Shown here: piece by piece, positions 45,861-56,366 of the stretch | Layout: each line of letters begins with the position of its first letter | Numbering within the stretch: the first letter of the stretch is position 1 | Assembly (NCBI GenBank): GCA_017311185.1 | Contig: JAESUZ010005169.1 | Coordinates: 2,358,501 to 2,422,500, forward strand | DNA: 64,000 bases | Reading direction: 5' to 3' | From: Proteles cristata cristata | Lineage: Eukaryota > Chordata > Mammalia > Carnivora > Hyaenidae | The notes under the pieces: generated by a model | What the model saw: the letters and a program-made list of their open reading frames with translations, nothing else | What the model was told of the DNA's origin: nothing | Databases searched by the model: none | Program-made: the position numbers and the translations under genes

Positions 45861-47050
45861 CCTTCCTCTCTCCAGGCCTCCTCATGAGAGTGACATCATC
45901 TTTAAACCTTATGCGGCAATTCCTTACATGCTGCAGTGATGCCCAGGGAAGATGGGGCAACCTGGAAGTCTGACTATTTCCTGACAATCACCCAACTTTT
46001 GGATGAATGTCCGAAATGCTTCACTGTGGGAGAAAGGAATGCGAGTTCCAAACAGATGCAGCAGCTCCCCATGTCCCTCCGCGGGAAGGCGCTGGTGCTG
46101 ATGGGCACAAGCACTGTGATAGGCAAGTCATTTGAAGGCATCTGGAGAAAAAGTCTGTTCTGGGGAAACTATTGCCTCACATCTTTGGGAATGTGGACTT
46201 TGTTCTGCAAGGAAGACCACACTGAGATCAGGGACATGCTGCTGGCTTGTAAGGTGCCAGCTGTGGCTCTGCTGGTGCTATAATCTTAGGTGAAGTCACT
46301 ATACCAGCCCGGAACATTGTCCTGGAGCCCAAGAAGACCTCCTTCTTCCAGGCTTTAGGCATCACCGTTAAAATCTCCAGGTATATCACTGGAATCCTGA
46401 GTGATGTGCAGCTATTTAAACCTGGAGACAAAGTAGTAGCCAGTGAAGCCACACTGCTGAACATACTGAACATCTGTTCTTTCTCTTTCTAGATGGTCAT
46501 CCAGCATGTGTTTGACAATGACAGCCTTTACAAATCTGAAGTGCTTGGTCTCCTTCTCTCTCTGACCCTCCCCTGTTCACACTGTCTCTGTTTCTCTCTC
46601 AAAAATAAATAAAACTTAAGAAAAAAAAACAAAAAAACAACCAAATCTGAAGTGCTTGAGATCACAAAGGAAACTCGGCATTCTTGCTTCTTGGAAGGTG
46701 TTCACAAGGTTGCCAGTATATGTCTGCAGATAGGTTACCTGACTGTTGAATCAGTTACCCATTCTACCATCAGTGCATACAAGTGCACCCTAGCTTTGTC
46801 TGTGGAGACTTATTACACCTTCCCACTTGCTGAGAAGGTCAAGGCCATCTTGGGTGATCCATCTGCATTTGTGGCTGCCACCCCATGGCCACTACCATCA
46901 CTGCTGCACCTGCTGCTGCCACAGCCGCAGCCAAGGTTGAAGAAATAAGACAAGGGTATGGAATTTGGTCTCTTTTCCTAATCATCACAAAGCAATCAAT
47001 TTAGCTAACCTTATTTGTGAAATAGGGAAATAAAAGCTTACCTCTCATTT
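45861..47050 (+). pseudogene. RPLP0 processed pseudogene
   Basis: Intronless copy of the mRNA for ribosomal protein P0 (uL10), the stalk-base protein of the large ribosomal subunit that binds the P1/P2 dimers. It includes 5' UTR (CAGGCCTCCTCATGAGAGTG upstream of the ATG), the start codon at 45939 ([15 protein letters not shown]), the internal [20 protein letters not shown] and [13 protein letters not shown] stretches, later [29 protein letters not shown] and DPSAFVAA, then the 3' UTR with AATAAAAGCTTACC. Disabling changes: compensating indels near 46120-46210, a frameshift near 46267 with TAA at 46281-46283, an in-frame TAG at 46490-46492, a SINE at 46548-46641, and loss of the acidic C-terminal tail by frameshift. 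The A tail has decayed. A non-functional retrocopy made by L1 enzymes. Confidence 0.95.
46548..46641 (+). mobile_element. 5'-truncated SINEC inside the RPLP0 pseudogene
   Basis: Only the CT-rich part and tail are present (GTCTCCTTCTCTCTCTGACC ... AAAAATAAATAAAACTTAAG). The 17-bp TSD CAAATCTGAAGTGCTTG is exact at 46531-46547 and 46642-46658; removing one copy and the insert restores P0-like coding across the site. Confidence 0.96.
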
Positions 47051-47066
47051 AAAACTTTTTTTCCCA

Positions 47067-47275
47067 GGGGTGCCTAGGTGGCACAGTTGATTAAGCATCT
47101 GGCTTTGGCTCAGGTTATGATCCCACAGTTCATGAGTTCAAGCCCTACATCAGGCTTTGTGCTGACGGCTCAGAGCCTAGAGCCTTCTTCAGATTCTGTG
47201 TCTTCCTCTCTCTCTCTGCTCTGCCCCCACCCATGCTCTCTCTCTCTATCAAAAATAAAATAAACATTATTATTA
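47067..47275 (+). mobile_element. Felid SINEC
   Basis: Head GGGGTGCCTAGGTGGCACAG, cat-type GACGGCTCAGAGCCTAGAGC body, tail AAAAATAAAATAAAC plus (ATT)3. Lies between the end of the RPLP0 copy and the start of the ancient L1. The 61-codon frame at 47078-47263 is SINE-derived. Confidence 0.93.
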
Positions 47276-49148
47276 TGATTTTTTTTTGCCCAACACTTCT
47301 GTCAATTAGGATGGCTCAGAGAAATCTGAGTGGTGAGCCAGGACTCTCATCCTTGCAGAATGAGTGACAACTAGAATGTCTTTTTCTATTTGGCATCAGT
47401 GGAGACTATTGGGAATCCTGCACTTCTATCCTTGGCTGAGGGTAACAGGGTACTCCTCCTTACTCTTGACTGTGGTGGTATCAGGATGGGCCTACTAGAT
47501 AGTCAGGACTTTATCACTATTCAGTAGCTACCTCCTCTAGAGTCAGAGAAGTGGGGAATCTGGACTTCCACTGTAATCTGGCAGTAATGAACAGCACTTT
47601 CTTTTCCCTTGCCACATTAGTGGTGAAGAGGGCTAGGTAAAACAAGATTTCAAGGAGATCCAAAGTCTGATACATAGTTCCCAAAATATCTAGGGCTTAA
47701 TTAAAAGATCTTTTGACATAACAAAGAGCAAAGAAGTTTTTCCACCTGAATAAGAAAAGGTAATCAACAGATGCCAACACTTAGGTGATACAAATGTTAG
47801 AATATGTAATAAGCATTTTAAAACATTCTTCATGAAACTACTTCCATTATTATAAGCACATTTGGTACATTTTTAAAAGAAATCCTAAGCAAATAAATAG
47901 AAAATATAAAGAACCCTGAAAAGGAGACTAACAGAAATTATGAATTTGAACATAAAGAATATAATCTGGAAGAATAATGCAAAAGTATGGACTCAAGGAT
48001 CTGTGGGACTATTACTATAGAACTAACACATATTTATCAGAGTTCCAGGAGAAGAAGAAAAAAGCAGAGCTGGAAAACATATTGAAAGAAATAAAAGTTG
48101 AAAACTTTCCCAAATTAGCAAAGGACATACATTTAGGAATTTAGGAAACAGCAAATCTCAACACCATATTCCCAAAGAAATTCATTCCAAGACATTGTTG
48201 TAAACTTCTGAAGATGAAAAGAAAAGAAAAATTTTGAGAGAAACAACACATTACCTATATGTGGAACATTTTCTAATGCATGTTAATTCCTGATAAGAAT
48301 TCATGGAGGCCAAAAGGACATAACATGTTGTTAAAATGCTGAAATAAGAGAATTTCATTCCAGAATATACATCCAAGAGGAATATTCTTCAGGAATAAAG
48401 AGGAAATCAAGACAGTCTCAGATGACAGAAAATAAAACAAAATAAACAAAAGAGAAACAAAAAACAAATAAGAACTGATGCCAGATGATTTACCCTAAAA
48501 GAACAGCTTAAAGAAGTTATCTAAACAGAAAAGAAATGATAAAAGAATAAGTTTTAAAACAATGGAGGGAAGAAAAAAACAACATAAAGTAAAAATATGC
48601 ATAAATACATCACAATTCTCTTTTCCAATTAAGTTTTCTAAATTATATCTGACAATTGAAGCAAAAATTATAAAATCATCTATTTTAACTCTCAACAAAT
48701 ATACAGGAATTATTTAAGATAATTACATTATAAATTAAGGTAAGGTGGAATAATGTAAGGAGAGAAGAGTTTTTATACACTCCTCAAACTGTTCAAATGT
48801 TGACACCAGTAGACTGTTATAAGTTATGTGGATACAGTATAATACCTAAAGCAAAGAATTAAAAATTCTATACAAAGAGATACACTTACAGACATCACAG
48901 ATAAATTAAAATGGAATTCTAAACAATGTTCAAGAAACCTACAAGAAGAGAAGAAAAAGAAAACACAAAAATGAGAAACAAAGAAAGCAAAGAACAAAAA
49001 ATAAAATGACAGTCATAAGCCTAAATATATCAATAATTACGTTATATGTAAACAATCTAATTACAATAATTAAAAGATAAAGACTGAAAGAATAGATTTA
49101 AAAATATTATACAACTGTATACTATCTATAAGAACTTCACTTAAAATA

Positions 49149-49643
49149 CAGGTTTCCCTCAACTATCTGTAAGTAGAGCATTCATATGAAACCTTTCATA
49201 CAAGATGAAATGGTATCAAGCAAAGAAGCAATTATCATTAATTTATATGGAAAAAATTTTCCAGCACTCCCAGACCTCAAAAATGACCTCTCTTAGGCTT
49301 TTCTGATCCCTTAGGACTATCTTGCTAATGGATGCACAAAATAAATCCAGATAGAGCACAGGTGCTCACAGACACAATTCAAAACTAGGGAGGTTTAATT
49401 CTGAGATGCTGAGCACAGTTACTGTGGAAGGAGCTTGGTGGTGACACTCTGGCTGCTACTGGCTGGTGCTACCTCTCTAACACCTCACTGAAAAAGAAAC
49501 ACTGAGTGCTGTGTTTGCCTTTTTTTTCATAAAAGTAAAAATCCTCTCTGCATATTTTAGGTTAATGGAAACAAGTACTAATATAGATCTTTCATAAAGG
49601 TGAAGTGGCATAATCCAAACTTAGAAAAAGTGGGGAATATCTG
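49149..49643. mobile_element. Tigger-like (Tc1/mariner) DNA transposon, 495 bp, inside L1
   Basis: Starts CAGGTTTCCCTCAACTATCT and ends GTGGGGAATATCTG. TA flanks both ends (49147-49148 and 49644-49645). L1 sequence runs in register from CTTCACTTAAAATA to ATGATACATACAGTTTGAAA when the element and one TA are removed. Interior: GAGCATTCATATGAAACCTT, AGAAGCAATTATCATTAATT. Non-autonomous: no transposase frame. Confidence 0.75.
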
Positions 49644-50828
49644 TATAATGATACATACAGTTTGAAAGTGAATGCATTTATAAAGAATATGCAAATAACC
49701 AAAAGAAAATAGAAGTAGCTGTATTAATATATCAGACTAAGCAGATTTCCCAGCAAAGAAAATTACAAGGAACAGAGTGGGTCACAAGAGAGTGATAAAA
49801 GGGCCGATCCACGATACTAAGTGTGTGTGCACCAAACAACGGAGCTGCAAAATATGTGAAGTAAAACTGCTAGACTGAAAGAAGAAATAGATAAACCCAT
49901 AATTATAGTTACCTTTACCACCCCTATCTCTCAAGTGGATAGACAACTAGACATAAATTTGCAAAAATATAAAAGAATTGATATAACCAACAGGGTCTAA
50001 TAGACATTTATAGGCAATACTGCCTAATAACAGTAGATTACACATTATGGCCACAGAACATTGATCAAAATAGGCCATATCTTAATCATAAAACAAACTC
50101 AAAATATTAAAAAGAATTTAAATCACATGGAGTGTATTCTCTGACCACAAAAGCATCAGAGTAGAAAATTAACAATAGAACAATAACAGGACAACTTATA
50201 AATACCTGGAAACTAAACATTATATTTCTAAATGATCCAGAAGTCAAAAAGAAAATATTAAAGGAAAAGGAAAAGGATACATTTAAGAGAATGAAAATAA
50301 AATTAACATATCAATATATGTGGGATGCAGCTGAAGTGGTGATGAAGGGACATGCATATCACTAAGGCCTATATTAACAAAAAATAAAAATCTCAAGTCA
50401 ATGATCTAAACTCTCATATCAAGAATCTAGAAAAAGAACAACAAAAATAAGCCCGGAGTATGCAGAAGAAAGAAGATAATGAACAAAGCTAACAGAAATT
50501 AATGACATGAGAAAACTGAGAAACAATGAAGAAAATCAATATAACAAAATTTGGTTCTTGGAAAATATCAGTAAAATTGATGAATCCTTGGTGTAACATA
50601 TTAGAAAAAAAGAGAGAAGATACCAACGTCATTAATGAAATAAGAGATATCTCTATAGTCTTTACTGGCATCAAAAGGGATAATTAGGGAAAAAATAACA
50701 AATAACTCTACACAAATTAATTTGACAATATAGATAAAGTGGACCAATTCTTGTAAGCACAAATTAGTGCTATCCAGCCAATATGATACAGATAGTAATT
50801 TTGGAGCTGCTTGCATTAAGAAATTAAA

Positions 50829-50993
50829 AGTGCACCTGGGTGGCTCAGTTGGTTAAGCCTTCGACTTTGGCTCAGGTCATGATCTCACGGTTTGTGGGTT
50901 TGAGCCTCACATGGGGCTCTGTGGTGACTGTTCAGAGCCTGGAGTCTGTTTTGGATTCTTTGTCCCCCTCTCTCTGTCCCTCCCCCAATTGTG
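50829..50993 (+). mobile_element. SINEC, 3' end lost
   Basis: Head GTGCACCTGGGTGGCTCAG and B box GGTTTGAGCC present; body TCAGAGCCTGGAGTCTG. The CT tract stops at about 50993 without the AATAAA tail, so the end was deleted. L1 sequence follows. Confidence 0.9.
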
Positions 50994-51043
50994 CTGAAAG
51001 AGAAATCTCCAGCTCAAGTAGTTTCATTGAAAAAGTATACCTT

Positions 51044-51119
51044 ACATTTTAAGAACTAACAAAAATTTTAACATTTTTTAAACTTTTTAAGTTAAATTTT
51101 AACATTTTAAGAACTAACA
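51044..51119 (+). repeat. 18-bp direct repeat within L1
   Basis: ACATTTTAAGAACTAACA occurs exactly at 51044-51061 and 51102-51119, with an AT-rich spacer that also holds AACATTTTTTAAAC and TTTAAGTTAAATTTT. A local slippage duplication. Confidence 0.85.
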
Positions 51120-51239
51120 AGAACTAATTTTAAACAAGCACATGTAAAAAATAGGAGAGGGAAGAATTTTCAGCTCATTTGATGCAGTTAATATTACCCT
51201 GATACAACCTCCAGATGACAAAAATGGTAAAAATAAGGA

Positions 51240-51330
51240 GAGAAAAGGAAGGGAGGAAGGCAGGAAGGAAGGATGGAAAGAGGTAAGGCAAGGGTACAGG
51301 AGGGAGCGAGTGAGTGAGGAAGAAACAGAT
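51240..51330. repeat. GGAA/purine-rich tract
   Basis: Degenerate (GGAA)n with AGGCAGGAAGGAAGGATGG, followed by GGGAGCGAGTGAGTGAGG. Confidence 0.75.
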
Positions 51331-51361
51331 CAATACTCTGTATATATATAAACAAGAAATT

Positions 51362-51574
51362 TCTTTTTAAAAGTTTTTAAAAGTTTATTTTGAGAGAGAG
51401 AGAGACTGTATGAGCAGGGGAGGAGCAGAAGACAGGGAGAGAGAGAATCTTAAGCAAGCTCCATACTGTGAGCGCAGAGCCCATTGCAAGGCTTGAACCA
51501 ATGAACTGTGAGATCATGACCTGAACCAAAACCAAGAGTCTGTGGCTTAAATGACTGAGCCACCCAGTCACCCC
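51362..51574 (-). mobile_element. SINEC, minus strand, inside L1
   Basis: Head complement GACTGAGCCACCCAGTCACC ends at 51574; GA tract from 51393; body AAGCAAGCTCCATACTGTGA. A compound tetranucleotide repeat starts right behind it. Confidence 0.92.
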
Positions 51575-51577
51575 ATA

Positions 51578-51659
51578 GAATGAATGAATGAATGAATGAA
51601 TGAATGAATGAATGAATGCATACATACATACATACATACATACACACATACATACATAA
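51578..51659. repeat. (GAAT)n(CATA)n compound microsatellite
   Basis: About ten GAAT units (51578-51618) followed by about ten CATA units with one CACA variant. It lies next to the SINE's head end, so it did not grow from its A tail. Confidence 0.95.
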
Positions 51660-52020
51660 AAATTCTTAATAAAACATTAGCAAACAGAATTCAGAAAAAC
51701 ATAAGAAACTAACTGGATTCATTCAAGGGATACAAGGCTAAATCAATATTCCAAATTTAAGAAATATAATCTGCTGTATTTAGAGGTTAAGAAAGGGAAA
51801 TTACATGATCTTATCAATGGATGCAGAAAAAAACATTTGTCAAATCTCAACACCCATTCATGTTAACAATTTTTAGAAAACTAGGAATAGAAAGATTTCT
51901 CTACCTTGGTTTAAAATTTAAAAAACTACAAATAATCTATAGCTAGTAGTAAAAGACTGCTTTTTCTCCAAGTTAGGAATAAAACAAGATTATCCAGTCT
52001 CATCACTGCTATTCAACATG

Positions 52021-52070
52021 GAATTCAACTTTTGTTGAATTCAATTTTGTGGAATTCAACTTCCACAAAA
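52021..52070. repeat. Two adjacent perfect hairpins at an L1 deletion
   Basis: GAATTCAAC (52021-52029) pairs with GTTGAATTC (52034-52042) around a 4-nt loop; TTTTGTGGAA (52045-52054) pairs with TTCCACAAAA (52061-52070) around the loop TTCAAC. L1 homology stops just before and resumes just after, further along ORF2. Confidence 0.88.
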
Positions 52071-53385
52071 CTTAATTCAAAATAGACAGTAGATTTTAAT
52101 AAAAACATAAAACTGTAACACTTCTTGAAAACATAGGAGAAAATCTTTGGGATCTCAGCCTAGGTGAAGAGTTTTTAAGTATGACACCAAAAAAATGTCC
52201 ATAAAAGAAAATAAAAATATAAACTGTACTTTATTAAAATTGAACACTGTTGTTTGTGAAAGACCCTGTAAAACAGAATGAAAAGATAAGTTACAGACTG
52301 GGAGAAAATATTTGTAATGCAAATATCTGAAAAATGACTTGGGTTGAGAATTTGTAACAAACTCACAAAACACAACAGAAAAAAAAAACTAGTTAGAAAA
52401 TGGGCAAAATAATTTTCCCTGATGAGGATACATGGATGGCATATAAGCATGGAAGAAGGTGTTCAATATCAATAGCCATTAGGGAAATGCTAATTAAGGC
52501 CACAATGAGACATCACTACACATCTATTAGAACAGCTAAAATTAAAAATAGTGACAACACTAAATGCTGGTGAGAATATGAAGAAAGCCAATCCCTCACA
52601 CAACTGCTGGTAGAAATGTAAAGTAGCAGAGTTGCTATGAAAAATAGCAAGGCAGTTTCTTTAAAAAAATAAGCCATACATTACCATACAACAGATCAAT
52701 TGCACTTCTGGGCATTTATCCAAGAAAAATAAAAACTTATATCCACACAAAAACCTGTGCGTATTTTTTATAGCAACTTTCTTTGTAATATCCCCAAGCT
52801 GAAAGCAACAAAATATTACTTAACACATAAATGGATAAACAAACTGTCCTACGTACATATCATTGAATACTATTAATCAATAAAAAGAAACAAACTATCA
52901 ATATATGCAGCAACTTATGACTCTCAAGGGCACTTTCCTGAGTTGAGTGGGGTGGAAAATCAGTCTCTAATGGTCACATAGTTTATAAATTCATTTACAT
53001 AACATTTTCAAAACAAAGTTATAGAGAGAACTGACTAATGGTTGTCAGGGTTGGATGAACAAAGCAGTGACTATAAGGGATTTGGGAATGGCCATAAAAG
53101 ACTAGCAATCAGAACCTTTATGGTGATAAAGTAGTTCTGTATGTTGTGTATAGAAGTGGTGGTTTCATGAATACACACATATGGTAAAATGCCATACAAC
53201 TATACTTATACTTACATTTTATTATATTGCCAGTTTCCCGGTTTAGCTATTGTACTACACAGCTTTGTAAGATGTAACCTATGGGAAAAACATGGTGAAT
53301 GGTATCTGAACACTCTTTGTGTGTTCCTTAAAACTTCCCATGATTCCATAATTATTTCAAAATGAGAAGTTTGCAACAAAAAGGA

Positions 53386-53934
53386 AACTGAAAATAATTA
53401 AGATAAATGCAGGTCACTCAGACAGTAAACCATAAACTTTTGGTATTATTATTAGATTACTGTTTACATTGTATTAAGAGATGTTATAATAAACTTAAAT
53501 ATGAGGTAAGTAGATGGTTGCATGTACCACTATCTTTCCTTTTTGAGTTTTGTTTGAATAAAACTCAATGGGATTTACATTGCTCAGTGGGATTTTTATT
53601 GAAATGACATCAAATCCTGATAAGTTCTATGTAGAAAAATAATATGGGCAGTATTTGCAAGAAGATATGGGGCAGAAATAAAAAAAAAAAAACACTAAAG
53701 ATGTAGAACGTCAGAAAGTTGAAGAAGGAGCTCTGGAAAAGCAGAAAAGATGGATTTTACTAGAAGACAGCAAAATATATAATAACATTATTGTAACTAA
53801 ATTTGTACATGATTGAACAGAAATTAGCACAGAGATACTTGGCACTAATTAGAAAGTCTAAAAACAAAGACTTAAAAATTAATTTAGTATCCTCTAAAGT
53901 AATAATAGCAGTGACAAGATATGCCAAAATCAAT
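53386..53934. other. Unique AT-rich sequence
   Basis: No gene; 66-codon frame at 53407-53607 has no motif. Confidence 0.4.
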
Positions 53935-54008
53935 AACATGGCTTAAGAATCATATAAGCTTAGATGTGAATCCTGGTTCTTACATTAACTGGTTATGTGA
54001 TACTCACT
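53935..54008 (+). mobile_element. MIR core fragment
   Basis: TTAGATGTGAATCCTGGTTC, TTACATTAACTGGTTATGTG matches 'gggttcgaatcctggctctgccacttactagctgtgtga'. Confidence 0.6.
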
Positions 54009-54009
54009 C

Positions 54010-54340
54010 AATGACAATTTCTGGAGGGCTATCTATGTTTCAAGGAATATGTACCACATTAATGAAGCAACAATAGACATAACAGAATATTCCATCTTGT
54101 AAGGGAACCCTAAGAAGTATATAGGCAAATGAACAAATAGTCATGCCATGATATATTCCTCCACAGGAATTATGGGGAACATGGAGGTGAACAGATCAGA
54201 TTTAAAAATTGAGAGCACTCTTTCTGAAGAAAGCAACCCCTGAAGTTATATATGAAGGATGAATAAGAGCAGTCTAGGTGAAGACCTAGAAATGAAGAGA
54301 AGTGGATTAAGATTATAAACATTACTCAATAAAAATGGAA
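54010..54340 (-). mobile_element. L2 3' region, antisense
   Basis: CTGAAGTTATATATGAAGGA, TGAATAAGAGCAGTCTAGGT, GAAGACCTAGAAATGAAGAG, GTGGATTAAGATTATAAAC resemble antisense L2 ('gacctgaaggatgaataggagtta...aggtgaag'). The first half is weaker. Confidence 0.5.
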
Positions 54341-54890
54341 TATCTTTTGCAAGACTGAGAGGAAATATTTTATTTAATGTTGATATAATCAACTTACTTT
54401 TCATCCCTTCCATTTGTAACACCTATATGTTTGATGAACTAAGAGGTTCAATAGGACAGCCCACATTAAGAGCCTCATAAGTCAAAATAAACTCCTAACT
54501 CAACAGTTAATTATTGTAAATGTAAAGAGAAACACAGAAAGAAAAGGAGAGGGCATTCTATTTGGTGAAACAAGCAAACCTACAATGTGAATTTAAAAAT
54601 CAGCCTAATAGATCATCGGGTTCCTTTTAGTTCCAGAAGAAAAGTCTGTATGAAAAGATTATAGAAAGTCTCTGCTACATTTTTAACAGATAGGTAATAT
54701 TCCTAGAATTTACACAATATTCAGCTTTACAAATTTATGGGTCACAGCACAGATTACAGAGGTAAAAAATATGTTCATTTGAAATTTTCTAAAAGAAACT
54801 GAATTGATTGAAAACATGAATGAAGCAAAGGAGTATATGAAAGTCTCATTCACATTTCCTAAAGTAGATTTTCTTTATCATTTGACCTAA
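54341..54890. other. Unique sequence
   Basis: No feature seen. Confidence 0.4.
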
Positions 54891-54908
54891 AACTAGAGAT
54901 TAATACTT

Positions 54909-54999
54909 GGGTGCCTAGCTGGATTAGTAGGTAGAGCATGCAATTCTTGATCTTGGGTTTTGAGTTTGTGACTCACGATGGGTGTAGAGATAACTTGAG

Positions 55000-55030
<31 letters not shown>
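54909..55030 (+). mobile_element. Short-form carnivore tRNA-Lys SINE
   Basis: Distinct from the other SINEs: GGGTGCCTAGCTGGATTAG, GTAGAGCATGCAATTCTTGA, GATGGGTGTAGAGATAACTT, then straight into an (AAT)n tail, with no CT-rich tract. It matches the older pan-carnivore form ending 'gggtgtagagattacttaaaaataaa'. TSDs AGAGATTAATACTT (54895-54908) and AGAGATTAGAACTT (55031-55044). Confidence 0.88.
55000..55030. repeat. (AAT)n microsatellite in a SINE tail
   Basis: About nine AAT units ending AATAAATAA. Confidence 0.92.
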
Positions 55031-55031
<1 letters not shown>

Positions 55032-55044
55032 GAGATTAGAACTT

Positions 55045-56130
55045 TGAAGAAGTCATGTATGTAGGTATGTTGGTATGTGTGTCTGCTTAGTTGAATGGCT
55101 ACTTTCAGTATAGAGAGAAGTGTAATCTTCATATCAGGGATAAGAATGTATCCTACAAAAGTAAGCTTTAATGACTAGTTTGATTCATAACACAATACTA
55201 CACAAATGTGTAGCAGTATTTAGATAGCAAACCCCTTACTGTCAAAATTTGCCAATATGTTTTTCTAATAGCCATTAAGTACCACATCATGAAAGAGATT
55301 CTAATTTGTCATCATTTAGTTTTTGAAGTTATTAAGGACAGTAAATATAAACTGAGCTCGTACCAAGAAGCACCAGCTAATTTGACTATCCTTGTAGGCA
55401 CAGATGCAGTAAGTGCATGTCAAAACAGCATTTTCATAGGCGATTGGGCATTTAAATTTCCGAGTGGGTTTTTAGAATTGTAATTATCCAATTTAGATGG
55501 CAAGAAGGCAATTTCCTGATGAAAATAAAGCCTCACCAAGCCTGATCAAAATGTAGTTGGGGACCTTATCTTAATTGATGACACTGGAATTGGACACAAT
55601 CTTAAAGTAATGATTTTAGGAGATGAGCCACAGAATAACTTGTACTTTTCCCCATCACTAGGCAATAACTTTAAAAAAATAATTTCTTGTATTCACACAT
55701 ATACTCATTTCATGTTTCTTATTATTATCTTCAATGATAAGTCTTAGGAGGGCACAAACTGGAGGAAGCATGAATATTGTGTGTAGTCCATAGGAGAGGC
55801 TGGAACATTCAAATCTATATTGGGTTCCACAGTTCCTCTAGAGAAGGGATTGAAAATATTTTGAGTATCAAAGATTAAGTAATGTTTATAAAAACAGTGT
55901 TCTCAAATACTTCGGAAGTAATAAAAAATAGATAAAAGTAAGAAGAGGAATAGTAAAAAAAAAAATGAGGAAACCGATGGTAAATTTACTACACACCAAA
56001 TATTCCATTTCTTTCCTTACATTCTCCAGTCTTCTTTCAGCTGGGATTGTCCGATGACAAATTCTGGTCAATGAGCTATGAGGAAAAGTAACATGTTTCA
56101 CTTCTAGACTAAGGCAGTGAATTCCTACAT
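55045..56130. other. Unique sequence, 1.1 kb
   Basis: No gene; frames at 55289-55483 and 55886-56101 lack motifs. Confidence 0.4.
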
Positions 56131-56143
56131 GAAATTATCCAGG

Positions 56144-56353
56144 CTAGTGCACCTGGGTGGCTCAGTTGGTAAAGCATCAGACTCTCTAGCTCAGGACATG
56201 ATCTCACGGTTTTTGGGTTCAAGCCCAGTATCTGTCTCTGAGCTGGCAGTGCAGAGCCTGCTTTGGATTCTCTCTCTCTCCCTCTCTCTCTCTGCCCTCC
56301 TGTTTGCACATGCTCTCTCTTTAAACAAATGAACTTTAAAAACTAAAAAGAAA
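56144..56353 (+). mobile_element. SINEC, older subtype
   Basis: Head GTGCACCTGGGTGGCTCAG, body AGAGCCTGCTTTGGATTCTC, tail AAACAAATGAACTTTAAAAAC. The 13-bp TSD GAAATTATCCAGG is exact at 56131-56143 and 56354-56366. Open frames on both strands here are SINE-derived. Confidence 0.94.
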
Positions 56354-56366
56354 GAAATTATCCAGG

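Larger units (their letters stand above)
47290..53385 (+). mobile_element. Near full-length ancient L1 with nested insertions
   Basis: Plus-strand old-type L1 in order: probable 5' UTR (47290-47690, weakest part), ORF1 region (AGTTCCAGGAGAAGAAGAAA, ATTCCCAAAGAAATTCATTC, CATGGAGGCCAAAAGGACAT, ATTTCATTCCAGAATATACA), ORF2 endonuclease (about 49010-49760), RT region (50000-52020), ORF2 C-terminal part (ATGAGACATCACTACACATC, TAAATGCTGGTGAGAATATG, CACTTCTGGGCATTTATCCA), and 3' UTR ending AAATGAGAAGTTTG. Every frame is broken. It hosts a Tigger-like element, two SINEs and microsatellites. A deletion of several hundred bases at about 52020-52085 removes most of the RT core. Confidence 0.82.

Noticed and set aside
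45936..46283. 115-codon plus frame as a functional ribosomal protein
   Set aside because: It is the first third of a processed RPLP0 copy. Frameshifts, a later TAG and a SINE break the rest.
46228..46473. 81-codon minus frame
   Set aside because: Antisense shadow of the RPLP0 pseudogene.
51377..51653. Two overlapping frames with MYVCMYVC and IHSFIHSF repeats
   Set aside because: Translation of the (GAAT)(CATA) microsatellite and the adjacent SINE.
51578..51659. Regularly spaced repeats considered as a CRISPR-like array
   Set aside because: Tetranucleotide microsatellite without spacers, in a mammalian genome.
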